From positions 83,718 through 147,717 of the forward strand of contig CACBXQ010000002.1 in assembly GCA_902543245.1 (NCBI GenBank): 64,000 nt of DNA, in the 5' to 3' direction. Both the position numbers and the translations under genes were made by a program. The notes beneath the pieces are model-generated. The model was not told where the DNA came from. It saw only the letters and a list, made by a program, of their open reading frames with translations, and ran no database searches. Origin of the DNA: an uncultured Pelagibacteraceae bacterium (GTDB lineage Bacteria > Pseudomonadota > Alphaproteobacteria > Pelagibacterales > Pelagibacteraceae). Below, piece by piece: positions 28,625 to 36,556 of this stretch. Position 1 is the first letter of the stretch. The number at the start of each line of letters is the position of its first letter.

Positions 28625-29821
28625 TCAAGTTTTACTCTTTGACCTCTCTTTAGCTAGTAAATTAGTCAAAGAATCCACCATAATATCTGATGCTTTAAAT
28701 ATTTCTGAACTCTTAAATTCGTGAGTAACATTTTTTTCTGAGTTAGATTTATCTTCAATGATTATTCCTTCATCTGGGTTATTATTTTTGATGTAAATCA
28801 ATAATAACCATTGCTCATCATTTGATTCATCCCATTTAATAAAAATTTCACCTGTTTCAAACCTTCTATCTATACACCTGAAGATCGACATTTTTCTGGT
28901 GATGTGCCGTTTATTAAGTTGAAAAACTAAACTATTGGCGCTTCTATAAAAACTTTCTAAACAAAACTCTACTTTTTGTCTTTCTATTCTATACTCTCTC
29001 TCTTTTTGTAGTAGATCTTCTCTATCATCTCCTTCTTTAACTTTAATTCCTAATGCCTCTACCCTTTCTCTAATTTTCTGATCTCTTATTTCTCTATATT
29101 TATCTTTTAGTTTTTCTATTCTCTGTTGAAGACTTCCATAGTCATCTCTTTTTTCTCTTAAGGAAATTTTTTCTAGTTTTTCAATTTCTTTAATTTCTCT
29201 TATTCTAAATTTTTCAATTTGCTTTTCTATTTTTAATTCTTCTAAAAATTTTTTCTGTTTTTCAGCTTGCTCTTTCCTAATTAAGGCTTGTTCTTTTTTT
29301 AAAAATATTTTTATATCTTTTATTCTTTCCCTTTCTAATCTTTCTTCTTCTTTTAATTCTCTTTTTTTTGCTTCTAATAATATCAATTGTTCTTTTTGTT
29401 TTTTTTCTCTTTCTATTTTTATGCTTTCTTGTTTTAGTATAGCTTTTTCAATCTTAATTCTTCTCTTCTCTTCAAGTCTAGTATCTTTGTATTCTTGTAT
29501 TTTAATAGATATAGAGTCGAAAAATTTTTGAATAAAGTTTTCTAAACTAAAATTAATATTTATCTTGAAATTAAGAGAAAAATTTTCTTGGGCTACTGCA
29601 AGCTTTGATATTAAACTTTTATTTTTAGAAATAATTTTTATTTTATTTTTTTTATTTTTTATTTTTACTTTCGAAGTATTCTTAATTTTTCTTTTCTTAA
29701 ATTTGCGAGATAAGTTTTTTTTCTTAACTCTTTTAAAATTAGACTTGATATTTGATTTTAATTTTTTTTTCTTAAAATTTTGCTTATTTTTTTTTGTTTT
29801 TTTTTTCTTTTTTTTCATCAC
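28625..29821 (-). CDS. Lys/Glu-rich coiled-coil protein, unrecognised family
   Basis: Predicted protein of 398 aa in three parts. Residues 1-68 are extremely basic (KKKKKK followed by many Lys/Arg). Residues about 105-285 are charged Glu/Lys/Arg with heptad-like Leu/Ile spacing, a likely long coiled coil. Residues about 290-398 look globular (FCLESFYRSANS, MSIFRCIDRRFETGEIFIKW, DEQWLLLIYIKN). There is no signal peptide or membrane segment. A polylysine head suggests contact with nucleic acid or acidic surfaces, but this is inference. The poly-A start region is prone to sequencing or slippage errors. It converges on the regulator with a 5-bp gap. Confidence 0.7.
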   Translation of the reverse strand: MMKKKKKKTKKNKQNFKKKKLKSNIKSNFKRVKKKNLSRKFKKRKIKNTSKVKIKNKKNKIKIISKNKSLISKLAVAQENFSLNFKININFSLENFIQKFFDSISIKIQEYKDTRLEEKRRIKIEKAILKQESIKIEREKKQKEQLILLEAKKRELKEEERLERERIKDIKIFLKKEQALIRKEQAEKQKKFLEELKIEKQIEKFRIREIKEIEKLEKISLREKRDDYGSLQQRIEKLKDKYREIRDQKIRERVEALGIKVKEGDDREDLLQKEREYRIERQKVEFCLESFYRSANSLVFQLNKRHITRKMSIFRCIDRRFETGEIFIKWDESNDEQWLLLIYIKNNNPDEGIIIEDKSNSEKNVTHEFKSSEIFKASDIMVDSLTNLLAKERSKSKT

Positions 29822-29851
29822 AAGTATCTATTTATTATTATCAATAATAAT

Positions 29852-31042
29852 TTAATAAATATAGTCTCTTGTATTAGGCGTAGATGTTAATTTTTTGGAT
29901 AATTGAAATTGATAAACAACAAGATCTCCCCATTTGAAACCATATTCACAGGAAGCTAAGTAAAATTCCCACATTCTCAAAAATCTTTCATCAAACATTT
30001 CTAGCACTTTATCTTTGTTCGATAAAAATCTTTCTTTCCAATTTCTTAATGTATGCGAATAATGCAGTCTCAGAACTTCCATATCTGACACAATTAGTCC
30101 AGACTGTTCAATCGGACCCATTACCTCACTTAAACTAGGCGTATAACCACCAGGAAATATATACTTTGTAATCCATGGTTGTGGGTCTCTTGGCTTATTT
30201 ACTGATCCAATAGTATGAATTAAAGCAACACCATCATCATTTAAAAGATTTGCTACTTGATTAAAAAATTTATTATAAAATTTTCTTCCCACGTGCTCGA
30301 ACATGCCTACACTTACAATTCTATCAAATTTTTGGTTAAGCTCTCTGTAGTCTGCTAATTTAAATTTTACCTGATTTTCTAAATTTAGTTCTTTTGCTTT
30401 TTTATTACTAAATTCGTGTTGATTTTCAGACAATGTAATTCCCGTTACTTCACATTTAGACTGGTTGGCGATCTCCATACCTAAATAACCCCATCCGCTC
30501 CCAATATCTAAAACTGTTTGATTTTCTTTGAGATTTAATTTTTTTATCAAGTGATTGATTTTATTATTTTGTGCAGTTTCTAAAGTATCATTATCATTTT
30601 TAAAGTAAGCACATGAGTATTGTCTTTTTGGATCTAAAAACAGTTCATATAAATCATCAGAGATATCGTAATGATGTGCAACATTTTCTTTAGACTTTTT
30701 TGCTAAGTTAAAATTTGTTAAATATCTAAATGTACCTTGTATTTTCTTTATAATGCTGTTTGCTAAATTTAAATTACCTCTACCCATGTTAAAAAATATA
30801 ATATCTAAAACATCTGTTAGGTTTCCATTTTCAATCTTAATTGTCCCATCTGTATAAGCCTCTCCAAAGTAAAGATCTGGATAATACAAAAGTTTGTAAT
30901 GTAATTTTTTATCTAGCAATTTTATACTCAATGATTTTTCGCTAAGATTCTCATTACCAATTTTATGAATTTTACCTGTTGCATCTATAAGATTAAAACC
31001 CTTTTTTTTAATCAGTTTATTTAAAAAATTTACTAATAACAT
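29852..31042 (-). CDS. cfa: Cyclopropane-fatty-acyl-phospholipid synthase family methyltransferase
   Basis: SAM-dependent enzyme of 396 aa that modifies double bonds of phospholipid acyl chains. The N-terminal lipid-binding region is followed by VAHHYDISDDLYELFLDPKRQYSCAYF, the SAM motif TVLDIGSGWGYLGMEIA, and IVSVGMFEHVG and FPGGYTPSL. These are the Cfa hallmarks. The start abuts the stop of the DapA-like gene on the same strand. Cyclopropanation is the likely reaction, but related enzymes transfer methyl groups to other lipids. Confidence 0.92.
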   Translation of the reverse strand: MLLVNFLNKLIKKKGFNLIDATGKIHKIGNENLSEKSLSIKLLDKKLHYKLLYYPDLYFGEAYTDGTIKIENGNLTDVLDIIFFNMGRGNLNLANSIIKKIQGTFRYLTNFNLAKKSKENVAHHYDISDDLYELFLDPKRQYSCAYFKNDNDTLETAQNNKINHLIKKLNLKENQTVLDIGSGWGYLGMEIANQSKCEVTGITLSENQHEFSNKKAKELNLENQVKFKLADYRELNQKFDRIVSVGMFEHVGRKFYNKFFNQVANLLNDDGVALIHTIGSVNKPRDPQPWITKYIFPGGYTPSLSEVMGPIEQSGLIVSDMEVLRLHYSHTLRNWKERFLSNKDKVLEMFDERFLRMWEFYLASCEYGFKWGDLVVYQFQLSKKLTSTPNTRDYIY

Positions 31043-31927
31043 TTATGCAGCCTCTTTTGTATCCATACTAAAATTACAATTTTTTAACTCATCCAATAGT
31101 TTAACTTCATCTTTTTGACTTAAAAGATTTAATGGTGGAATTAAATTTTTGTAAATTATATCTTTTTTAGAAAAAAAAGAGTGTAACCCAGATATTAAAT
31201 TAAATTGATCAAAAACTTTTCTTACACTACATAATTTATCATTTTGTGTCTGCTGTCTTTTCTCAATAAAATCATCGAAAACTTTTCTAGAAAGTTTAGC
31301 TGTTACATTGCATGTGGCTGTGATAATTCCAGAGCACCCTATCTCAAGACCTTTTAAAAGTTTAAGCTCTGATCCTGGCAAAACTGAAAAATTATTTATT
31401 TTTAACTTTTCAAATAAATTATAACTGCTATCTTTTACTCCAATAATTTGATTTGGAAACTTTCTGGCTAACTCTTCAACACATTCAATTGTAAATTTAT
31501 ATCCAGATAATTTTTCAAAATTGTAAAGTATAATTTCACAATTAGGGATATTATTTATTATCTCAGAATAATATCTTAATACATCTTTATCTGTATATTT
31601 ATAATAAGCAGGTGGCATAATTAAAAACCTATTAAAACCTAAAGTGATTGATACCTTCATTAAATTTATTGTTTCATTAAGAGAATTTAGACCTGTGCCT
31701 AGAATAAATTGATTTTTAAAATTACTTTTTGAAAGTTCATTAATACAGTTTAGCTTTTCTGAAATTTGAATTAATTGTGATTGTCCTGTGCTACCAAAAA
31801 ATACTACTCCATGACAACCTTGTTTTATTAAATTTTCCCCATGTTCAATCGTTTTTTTAACATTTAAACTAAGATCATCGTCAAAAATTGACATAGTCGC
31901 TGCATATATTCCATTAACTTTGCTCAT
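31043..31927 (-). CDS. DapA/NanA-family class I aldolase (dihydrodipicolinate synthase-like)
   Basis: TIM-barrel pyruvate-dependent lyase or synthase of 294 aa. VVFFGSTGQSQLI corresponds to the pyruvate-binding GSTGE loop, ILYNFEKLSGYKF carries the catalytic Tyr, and GVKDSSYN carries the Schiff-base Lys. The LIMPPAYYKY segment is closer to the KDG/hydroxyproline-type branch than to true DapA. It sits with cfa rather than with lysine-synthesis genes, so the substrate is open. It is divergent from the glycosyltransferase by 86 bp, where I see no further gene. Confidence 0.85.
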   Translation of the reverse strand: MSKVNGIYAATMSIFDDDLSLNVKKTIEHGENLIKQGCHGVVFFGSTGQSQLIQISEKLNCINELSKSNFKNQFILGTGLNSLNETINLMKVSITLGFNRFLIMPPAYYKYTDKDVLRYYSEIINNIPNCEIILYNFEKLSGYKFTIECVEELARKFPNQIIGVKDSSYNLFEKLKINNFSVLPGSELKLLKGLEIGCSGIITATCNVTAKLSRKVFDDFIEKRQQTQNDKLCSVRKVFDQFNLISGLHSFFSKKDIIYKNLIPPLNLLSQKDEVKLLDELKNCNFSMDTKEAA

Positions 31928-32013
31928 CTTAATTTTTAATCCCTTAAAAATAATATAATAATGATAAAAATGAAACTCAAAAAAATGGGGTATAAATAAG
32001 CACTTAATCTTTT

Positions 32014-32952
32014 ATGAAAGTAGGGATATTTTTAAGTTATATTGGCTTGGGATCTAACATTATGCATCTTGCATATTGTCATGAAATTGCAAAAAAATAT
32101 GGACCAGTAACAGTCATTACAATCTGCAAAAACTTTAAAGAGGCAGTTAATAATGATCCAAATATAAAAGAAGTTATTTATTTAGATAAATATTATAAAA
32201 AGTTTTCTGATATATTTAGACTTAGTAAAGAATTATCTAAGTGTGATTTGGATACAATATTTATTTTTTACCCAAGTTTAAGATTTTACCTAGCTAGTAA
32301 ACTCGCAAAAATAAAAAATATAAATTCCTATCCTTTTTTCATAAAAAAGAATTTGCATTTAGTAAACACAGCAAAGAAATTTGTAGAAAAAAAATTAAAT
32401 ATTAAAGTCTGTCCGACTGAAACAATATTTTATGTAAATCCAGAAGATAAGAAAAATGCTGAAAAAAAAATGGATAAATCAGTAAAAAATATTGTCGTAG
32501 GAGCAGGTTCTTCAGGTCCAACAACAAAATGGGGAGAAAGAAATTATATTGATTTATTAAAAAGATTAAATAATCATGGTAAATTTTATTTTTATATTCA
32601 GTGTGGTCCAGAAGAAAGTATCATCAGCGATACAATAATTAAAGAGGTAGGAGAAAATAAATGCGAAACATTAAGCAATAAAAAAATTAAAGACCTAATT
32701 CCAATTGTTTCAAATTGTGATTTATATATTGGAAATGATTCTTTCGGGCATCATATTACTAGTCAATGTGGAATACCCAGTTTAATTTTACTTCTTGATA
32801 CACCTAGAGCTTACACAGACTATAGCATTAATCAGTATCAAATTTTACCTAATGAAATTAACATAAATAAAATTACCCATGATGTTGCAATATCACCAGA
32901 TCGTATAAAAGTTGATGATGTTTTTAATAAAATAATTTCTATAATTAATTAA
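32014..32952 (+). CDS. Glycosyltransferase family 9 (heptosyltransferase-like)
   Basis: GT-B enzyme of 312 aa. MKVGIFLSYIGLGSNIMHLAYCHEIAKKYGPV is the N-terminal Rossmann region. The donor-site region IVVGAGSSGPTTKWGERNYIDLLKRL and CDLYIGNDSFGHHITSQCGIPSLILL are typical of ADP-heptose:LPS heptosyltransferases. It probably adds a sugar to lipopolysaccharide core or a related glycan; the donor cannot be deduced. It ends 3 bp from the convergent J-protein gene. Confidence 0.8.
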   Translation: MKVGIFLSYIGLGSNIMHLAYCHEIAKKYGPVTVITICKNFKEAVNNDPNIKEVIYLDKYYKKFSDIFRLSKELSKCDLDTIFIFYPSLRFYLASKLAKIKNINSYPFFIKKNLHLVNTAKKFVEKKLNIKVCPTETIFYVNPEDKKNAEKKMDKSVKNIVVGAGSSGPTTKWGERNYIDLLKRLNNHGKFYFYIQCGPEESIISDTIIKEVGENKCETLSNKKIKDLIPIVSNCDLYIGNDSFGHHITSQCGIPSLILLLDTPRAYTDYSINQYQILPNEININKITHDVAISPDRIKVDDVFNKIISIIN

Positions 32953-32955
32953 TTG

Positions 32956-33465
32956 TCAAGCATCTTTTGTTAAAACTTCTTTTGCCTCATTCACAATTGA
33001 TGCTAATCTTGTTAATTCAGGGCTAATATCTGGATGAACTTTTTTCATAATTTTTTTGTAAGCGTTAACAATCTCTGTTTTTGAATATTTTTTATTAGGA
33101 TTTAAATTTAATATTTTATAAGCCTCAGATTTTGACATATTTGTAGAATTAGATGAATTATTAGCTCCATTAAAATTAAATCTACCGGAAGCTTTTAGTA
33201 TTTGCAGCAAGTTCCATATTCTAAATATTTGAAATAAAGTTAATCCTGCCTTAGTTTTTATCAAAGGCAAAATCATCATCAAAAAGGGTAATGAAAAGAT
33301 ATATCTTCCTCCAAATGCCATTAAAAGTGCTAAAACTCCAAATATTACAATCCAAAATTTTCTTAATACTGTCGTTATTTTTTTACTTGATGCGCCACGA
33401 AACCAATTGATAAAAAATATAAATGCTATTAATAAAATAACAATTAATAATATTGCTGAATTCAT
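32956..33465 (-). CDS. Membrane-anchored J-domain protein
   Basis: Protein of 169 aa with an N-terminal membrane helix (residues 1-20), further hydrophobic segments around 37-76, and a J domain at the C-terminus (about 110-169). The HPD tripeptide is in KKVHPDISPE. This order, membrane first and J domain last, resembles Tim14/Pam18 and related alphaproteobacterial proteins. It should stimulate DnaK at the membrane. It lacks Gly/Phe and zinc-finger regions, so it is a type III J-protein. Confidence 0.85.
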   Translation of the reverse strand: MNSAILLIVILLIAFIFFINWFRGASSKKITTVLRKFWIVIFGVLALLMAFGGRYIFSLPFLMMILPLIKTKAGLTLFQIFRIWNLLQILKASGRFNFNGANNSSNSTNMSKSEAYKILNLNPNKKYSKTEIVNAYKKIMKKVHPDISPELTRLASIVNEAKEVLTKDA

Positions 33466-33472
33466 AATTATA

Positions 33473-35551
33473 ATGAAAATACCACAACTGAAAAAAAAAA
33501 GTGATACTAAATCATGTCACAACATTTCCTGGGAAGATCACTACAGCTGGGTTCATCAGGCAGATATATTGGAAGTTTTAAAAGATAATTCAAAACTTAA
33601 TCCAGAAGTAAGGAAATATCTAGAAGACGAAAATAATTATACTGAGGAATATTTCAAATACACGAAGCAAATTCAAAAAAGGATATTTAACGAGATCAAG
33701 GGAAGGATAAAATTAGATGACGAGTCTCTTCCGGTGAAAGATAGGAATTACGAGTATTGGAGCAAAACAACTTCAAAAGGAAATTATTCTATTAGATTAA
33801 GGAAGAAGATTGGGACTAATTATGTCGAGGAATATTGGAATGGTGACAAAGAAAAAGAAAAGTTAAATACTGAATATTTTGGTATTGGAGACCTAGAAGT
33901 AAGTTATAACGACAAAGTACTTGGATACTCATTAGATCTTAAAGGATCAGAATATTTTACTATTCATTTAAGGGATATAGATTCTAATAATTTAATATCA
34001 GATAAAATATATGATACTTCTGGTTCAATTACTTTCAGTCTAGATGATAAATATATTTTTTATTCAAAACTTGATGAAAATCATAGACCAAGAAAAATTT
34101 TTAGACACAAAATTGGAACACCTGTTACAAAAGATGAATTAATTTTTGAGGAAAAAACTGAAGCTTTTACAGTAAGTATGTATTTAAGCTCGGATGAAAA
34201 GTATTATTTTATTAGTTCTTCAGATCATAATACATCGGAACAATATTATTTTGATGTTAAAGAGGAAAATCCAAAACCAAAATTAATAATTAAAAGAGAA
34301 AAGGGTATTATGTATTCAATAAATTCATGGGATAATAATTTCTATAATCACACAAATAAAAATGCTGAAGATTTTAAAATTGATAAATGTGAAAACTTAA
34401 ATGAACAAAGGTGGGAAACTTATATTCCTGCTAAAGATGAGGTTCTTATTGGAGATTTAGTTTTTTTAAAAGATTGGATCCTTAGAAGTGAACAATCAAA
34501 TGCTTTAAATAAGATATTTGTTAAAAATATTAAGGATAATACAGAAGAAGAAATAAAATTTGAAAATGAAAAAGTTATTTCTCCTGGCTTATCACTCATA
34601 CAAAGAAATAGGGATACTAATTTAATTTACTTGAGTTATTCTTCGCCAAAAACCCAAAGCAGAACTTATCTATATAATTTAAAGAATAAAGATAGAAAGT
34701 TATTAAAAGAACAAGAAATACCATCTGGCCACAATCCAGATGATTATATTGTGGAACGGTTAGAATGTATTGCTCATGATGGAGTAAAAATACCAATAAC
34801 AATAACGAGAAATAAAAATACTAAAATTGATGGATCTGCAAATTTATTATTATATGGTTACGGATCATACGGACATTCAATTCCCCCAACTTTTTCCTCC
34901 TCAAGGTTTAGTTTAATAGACAGAGATATTATTTGGGTGACCGCACATATAAGAGGTGGAATGGAAAGAGGTATGAAGTGGTGGAAAAATGGAAAATTAT
35001 TAAATAAGAAAAATACATTTAAAGATTATATTTCAGTAGCAAAATATTTGATTGAAAAAAAATATACATCTAAAAAGAAAATTATTGGAATGGGCGGCTC
35101 TGCTGGAGGATTATTAATGGGAGCTGTTGTCAATGAAGAACCAAATCTATTCTTAGGAATGATTATGGCAGTACCTTTTGTAGATTCATTAACTACTAAC
35201 CTAGATCACTCTTTGCCCTTAACAATTGGAGAATTTGATGAATTTGGTAACGCAAAAGATAATAAAGATCATTTCGATTATATTTATTCCTATTCGCCAT
35301 ACCACAATATAAAAAAAATGGATTATCCCAATATACTTATTACAACTAGTTTAAGTGATAATAGAGTTTTATTTGATGAACCTACAAAGTTTACAGCTAA
35401 GTTAAGAGAATTCAAAACCGACAAAAATTTATTATTTTTAAAAACAGAAATGAATGCTGGTCACGGTGGTAAGTCTGGAAGAGATGGTGCTATTGAAGAA
35501 CTAGCATTTGATTACACTTTTATTTTAAAAATTACAGAAAAGCTTATTTAA
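33473..35551 (+). CDS. ptrB: Oligopeptidase B (S9A prolyl oligopeptidase family)
   Basis: Serine peptidase of 692 aa that cleaves short peptides after basic residues. The N-terminal beta-propeller runs to about residue 410. The catalytic domain has YGYGSYGHSIPPTFS, HIRGGMERGMKWW, the nucleophile motif GMGGSAGGLLMG and the His loop MNAGHGGKSGRDG. No signal peptide is present, so it acts in the cytosol. I use the ATG at 33473 (MKIPQLKKKSD); the longer frame from 33407 overlaps the divergent J-protein gene. Confidence 0.92.
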   Translation: MKIPQLKKKSDTKSCHNISWEDHYSWVHQADILEVLKDNSKLNPEVRKYLEDENNYTEEYFKYTKQIQKRIFNEIKGRIKLDDESLPVKDRNYEYWSKTTSKGNYSIRLRKKIGTNYVEEYWNGDKEKEKLNTEYFGIGDLEVSYNDKVLGYSLDLKGSEYFTIHLRDIDSNNLISDKIYDTSGSITFSLDDKYIFYSKLDENHRPRKIFRHKIGTPVTKDELIFEEKTEAFTVSMYLSSDEKYYFISSSDHNTSEQYYFDVKEENPKPKLIIKREKGIMYSINSWDNNFYNHTNKNAEDFKIDKCENLNEQRWETYIPAKDEVLIGDLVFLKDWILRSEQSNALNKIFVKNIKDNTEEEIKFENEKVISPGLSLIQRNRDTNLIYLSYSSPKTQSRTYLYNLKNKDRKLLKEQEIPSGHNPDDYIVERLECIAHDGVKIPITITRNKNTKIDGSANLLLYGYGSYGHSIPPTFSSSRFSLIDRDIIWVTAHIRGGMERGMKWWKNGKLLNKKNTFKDYISVAKYLIEKKYTSKKKIIGMGGSAGGLLMGAVVNEEPNLFLGMIMAVPFVDSLTTNLDHSLPLTIGEFDEFGNAKDNKDHFDYIYSYSPYHNIKKMDYPNILITTSLSDNRVLFDEPTKFTAKLREFKTDKNLLFLKTEMNAGHGGKSGRDGAIEELAFDYTFILKITEKLI

Positions 35552-35588
35552 TTTTATCTATTGAAAATTAATAAAGAGTTACTACATG

Positions 35589-35594
35589 TATAAT
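35589..35594 (+). promoter_or_regulatory. Possible -10 element of hsp20
   Basis: A perfect TATAAT lies 51 bp before the hsp20 ATG, directly preceded by TG. No good -35 is seen at 16-18 bp; a TTGAAA occurs 22 bp upstream, which is too far for a standard promoter. Transcription from here would place the whole ROSE-like leader in the mRNA. Confidence 0.4.
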
Positions 35595-35645
35595 GAAGTT
35601 GCCTAATGGGGCTTCAAAAATAACCTTGCTAACAAAGGAGGAAAT
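35595..35645 (+). promoter_or_regulatory. ROSE-like RNA thermometer in the hsp20 leader
   Basis: The leader between the likely promoter and the ATG contains a first hairpin (GAAG at 35595 pairing with CTTC) and then CCTTGCT (35624-35630) facing AAAGGAGG (35634-35641). CC-TT can pair with the GG-AGG of the Shine-Dalgarno, and TTGCT opposite AGGA is the hallmark of ROSE elements in alphaproteobacterial and enterobacterial small heat-shock genes. Heat would melt the weak pairing and free the ribosome-binding site. Confidence 0.65.
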
Positions 35646-36089
35646 ATGACAAGTAGGGATCTATCTATATTTAATTCGCTAAGACCATTTTCAATTGGTT
35701 TCGACGATATGTTCGATCAGTTTGAAAATATGCTTGGAAATGGTGGATTAACTATGCAATCAAACTACCCACCTTATAACATTAGAAAGACAGGAAAAGA
35801 TAACTATTCAATAGAAGTTGCTCTTGCTGGATTTAATAAAAATGATGTTGAGGTAGAGTTTGAAGACAATTTACTAACAGTAAGAACAAAACAGATTAGT
35901 AAATCAGAAAATAATAACGATGGCGAAATTCTTCATAAAGGAATTTCTCAAAGACAATTTGCGAGATCATTTACAATTGCTGACGACGTTAAAGTTAATG
36001 ATGCTCAGTTAAAAGATGGCCTTTTGACAATTGCATGTGAGAGAATAATACCAGAGCATAAAAAAAAGAAACTTATAGAAATTAAGTAA
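35646..36089 (+). CDS. Small heat-shock protein, Hsp20/IbpA family
   Basis: ATP-independent holdase chaperone of 147 aa. The N-terminus SLRPFSIGFDDMFDQFENM is typical of class A IbpA-type proteins. The alpha-crystallin domain spans about residues 35-130 with YSIEVALAGFNKNDVEVEFEDNLLTV and the DGLLTIACER strand; the IPE motif follows near the C-terminus. The ribosome-binding site AGGAGG at 35636-35641 is strong but is embedded in a ROSE-like structure. An intrinsic terminator follows. Confidence 0.95.
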   Translation: MTSRDLSIFNSLRPFSIGFDDMFDQFENMLGNGGLTMQSNYPPYNIRKTGKDNYSIEVALAGFNKNDVEVEFEDNLLTVRTKQISKSENNNDGEILHKGISQRQFARSFTIADDVKVNDAQLKDGLLTIACERIIPEHKKKKLIEIK

Positions 36090-36101
36090 TTCTTAACCTT
36101 A

Positions 36102-36128
36102 CTTGTGGGGAGTTTTCCCCACAAGTTT
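36102..36128 (+). terminator. Terminator between hsp20 and a convergent lipoprotein gene
   Basis: CTTGTGGGGA (36102-36111) and TCCCCACAAG (36116-36125) form a perfect 10-bp stem with a 4-nt loop, followed only by TTT. The GC-rich stem stands out in this AT-rich DNA. It lies 12 bp after hsp20 and abuts the stop of the opposing lipoprotein gene, so it can serve both transcripts, though the U-tract is short on each side. Confidence 0.8.
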
Positions 36129-36435
36129 AAATACATCCATTTGAAGAATATTTTATAATAGTATTTTCATCACTTACTTCAAATTTTCTTTCACATAATA
36201 CTGTATACTTTGAAGTTTTATAAACTAAAACTTTATTACCATTTTCTGAGTAATGTGTTTCTGATGGTTGTCCCATATCGTTTTTTAATTCTTCTATACT
36301 TCTTCCAAGAAATTTGGATAGCATATCATCTTCTTTTTTAATTATTTTCTCTGATTTTTTTTTCACGGCCTGACAACCAGATAAAATAACTATTGAAAAA
36401 AAAGATATTAAAAAGATTGAAAATATTTTTTTCAT
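36127..36435 (-). CDS. Small lipoprotein, SmpA/OmlA-like
   Basis: Lipoprotein of 102 aa with signal MKKIFSIFLISFFSIVILSGC (lipobox LSGC). The mature part contains FLGRSIEELKNDMGQPSETHYSENGNKVLVYKT, resembling the SmpA/BamE-like fold in which a small domain reads GxPxxxxxxxGxxxxxY. A C-terminal pair of cysteines (LCERKF and NGCI) could form a disulfide. The role is unknown; it is probably attached to the outer membrane. Confidence 0.72.
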   Translation of the reverse strand: MKKIFSIFLISFFSIVILSGCQAVKKKSEKIIKKEDDMLSKFLGRSIEELKNDMGQPSETHYSENGNKVLVYKTSKYTVLCERKFEVSDENTIIKYSSNGCI

Positions 36436-36556
36436 AATGAAACTCCTAAATATTTAATTGATTCTAACTTTATAGTTGAAATATGTTAATAATTTGTTCA
36501 ATTTTAAAGCATTGCTTGAAAGAATCACATAAATAGTAGTCTTTAGGAGGAGATAA

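Noticed and set aside
29565..29855. A 96-codon Phe/Leu-rich plus-strand frame opposite the lysine-rich gene
   Set aside because: It is the mirror of poly-Lys/Glu codons read on the other strand; low-complexity Phe/Leu with no recognisable domain.
33407..33472. An extended N-terminus for oligopeptidase B
   Set aside because: It would overlap the divergent J-protein gene and adds an Ile/Asn-rich stretch unlike the family; the ATG at 33473 fits.
36436..36556. A purine riboswitch upstream of the purine permease
   Set aside because: No three-way-junction signature was found in the 121-bp gap; only an AGGAGG site and AT-rich DNA are visible.
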